Shown one piece after another: positions 62,410 to 63,358 of a stretch of DNA of 63,358 nucleotides (its first letter is position 1; each line of letters starts with the position of its first letter). Position numbers and translations under genes: made by a program. Source of the stretch: Actinophytocola sp. GTDB taxonomy: Bacteria; Actinomycetota; Actinomycetes; Mycobacteriales; Pseudonocardiaceae. Location: the NCBI GenBank assembly GCA_009379975.1, contig WHSS01000005.1:1-63358 (forward strand), read 5' to 3'. Under the pieces are notes generated by a model. The model had not been told where the DNA came from. It ran no database searches and saw nothing but the letters and a program-made list of their open reading frames with translations.

Positions 62410-63358
62410 ATGAGCGTAGGGCGGGAAACCATCGGAACGGTAGCGGATCTGCACGCGTCCGCGACCAAGATCACCGGCTTGACCGACTTCGGCGAGGATG
62501 ACTACCTCGAAGGCCTAGAGGTCCTGTTCTCCTCGTACCAGCAGGAGGCGGAGCTCCCGCCGCTCGGCAACAGCGTGCACCGGGCATTCCTGCGCGGCGC
62601 GCTGGTGTCGCGGCTGATCAGCGAAGCGGGGTGGCGGCAGTACCCCGAGTATGCCGACGTGCCGATCGAGCGCCCGATCTTCGTCACGGGCCTGAGTCGT
62701 ACCGGCACGACCGCGCTGCATCGGCTGCTCACCGCGGACCCGGCGCATCAGGGGCTCGAACTGTGGCTCACCGAGGTGCCGCAGCCGCGTCCGCCGCGCG
62801 ACACGTGGCAGGACAATGCTGTGTATCGGGGGATCGAGGCCGCCTACCAGCAGCACCACGTGGCCAACCCGGAGTTCATGGGCCTGCACTACACCGCGGC
62901 CGACACGGTCGAGGAGTGCTGGCGGTTGCTGCGTCAATGCTCGAAGTCGGTCTCGTACGAGTGCCTCGCGCACCTCCCGACGTACTCGCGCTGGCTCGTC
63001 GGTCAGGACTGGACCGGCGCCTATGCCCGGCACCGGCGCAATCTGCAACTGATCGGCCTGCTCGAGCCTGGCAAGCGGTGGGTGCTGAAGAACCCGAGTC
63101 ACCTCTTCGCGCTCGACGAACTCCTGGCGACCTATCCCGATGCGATGGTGATCCAGACGCATCGTGCACCCCGGACCGCGATCGCTTCGACCTGCAGCCT
63201 GTCGCTGGCCACTACGGCGGATTGGTCGACGGCGTTCACACCGCGGCAGATCGGGCGTAGCCAGCTCGACCTGTGGGCGCGCGGGCTCGAGGGATTCACC
63301 GCCGCCCGCGCGCGGCATGACCCTGCCCAGTTCTACGACGTGAGCTACTACGACCTCG
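62410..63358 (+). CDS. Sulfotransferase family protein (C-terminus beyond window)
   Basis: At least 316 residues, open to the right edge. The 5'-phosphosulfate loop is FVTGLSRTGTTALHRLL, and the second PAPS-binding region is KNPSHLF, then IQTHRAPRTAIASTCSL. It transfers sulfate from PAPS to a hydroxyl or amine acceptor. AAGGGA stands 8 bases before the ATG. The PAPS-making cysD/cysNC genes lie about 3.5 kb away. Last visible gene of the operon starting at 60422. Confidence 0.9.
   Translation, partial: MSVGRETIGTVADLHASATKITGLTDFGEDDYLEGLEVLFSSYQQEAELPPLGNSVHRAFLRGALVSRLISEAGWRQYPEYADVPIERPIFVTGLSRTGTTALHRLLTADPAHQGLELWLTEVPQPRPPRDTWQDNAVYRGIEAAYQQHHVANPEFMGLHYTAADTVEECWRLLRQCSKSVSYECLAHLPTYSRWLVGQDWTGAYARHRRNLQLIGLLEPGKRWVLKNPSHLFALDELLATYPDAMVIQTHRAPRTAIASTCSLSLATTADWSTAFTPRQIGRSQLDLWARGLEGFTAARARHDPAQFYDVSYYDL

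Overview
The window looks like chromosomal DNA of a high-GC actinomycete of the Pseudonocardiaceae, most like Amycolatopsis. The grounds are strong GC codon bias, frequent GTG starts, an Emb-type arabinosyltransferase, a WS/DGAT acyltransferase, an EphD-like hydrolase-SDR fusion, many FadE-type acyl-CoA dehydrogenases, and dense TetR/IclR/GntR regulation. The assignment rests on recognised families, not on a database search. No rRNA, tRNA, CRISPR array, transposase or prophage was seen, and no stretch over 300 bases lacks a gene or pseudogene.

Layout. 1-6 kb: truncated ABC ATPase, ABA4-like membrane protein, MerR regulator, alanine dehydrogenase and a PucR-type regulator. 6-13 kb: a TetR regulator and a leucine-catabolism type operon (carboxyltransferase, biotin carboxylase, acyl-CoA dehydrogenase) that share a 16-bp operator, with a secreted SGNH lipase between them. 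13-17 kb: molybdopterin oxidoreductase, small proteins, IclR and a DUF59/amidohydrolase pair. 17-25 kb: fatty-acid beta-oxidation (two FadE proteins, a tandem TetR, FadA, FadB). 25-28.7 kb: membrane-anchored hydrolase, TetR and a cytochrome P450. 28.8-41.2 kb: a probable GntR-controlled catabolic regulon (ThDP decarboxylase, FAD 2-hydroxyacid oxidase, DUF3830, class III aminotransferase, aldehyde dehydrogenase, GntR, two Asp/Glu-racemase-like proteins, D-2-hydroxyacid dehydrogenase, amidase) tied together by three ATTGTNGACAAT operators and interrupted by a secreted trypsin. 41-49 kb: lipid and envelope genes (HSL-type hydrolase, WS/DGAT, EphD-like, Emb). 49-56 kb: RF3, an Acg-type nitroreductase, OhrR/Ohr, a eukaryote-type protein-arginine deiminase and a chimeric pseudogene. 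56-63 kb: sulfate activation (CysD, CysNC), an NTF2-like pseudogene, IclR, and an operon ending in a sulfotransferase that could use the PAPS made by CysNC.

The most unusual content is repetitive. (1) A 30-bp G-rich element, open in all six frames, occurs four times. It lies inside coding sequence in three genes and at a gene-gene junction in the fourth, and it has the tract pattern of a G-quadruplex. (2) An approximately 80-bp interleaved palindrome built on CTGAAAGACGC/GCGTCTTTCAG occurs six times, five of them between convergent genes, and sometimes supplies stop codons. (3) A second palindrome family carries GTCGTGAGTG ends. (4) Two genes share an 81-82 bp leader directly before their start codons. 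These families look like small non-autonomous elements that have been partly domesticated as terminators, leaders and protein tails.
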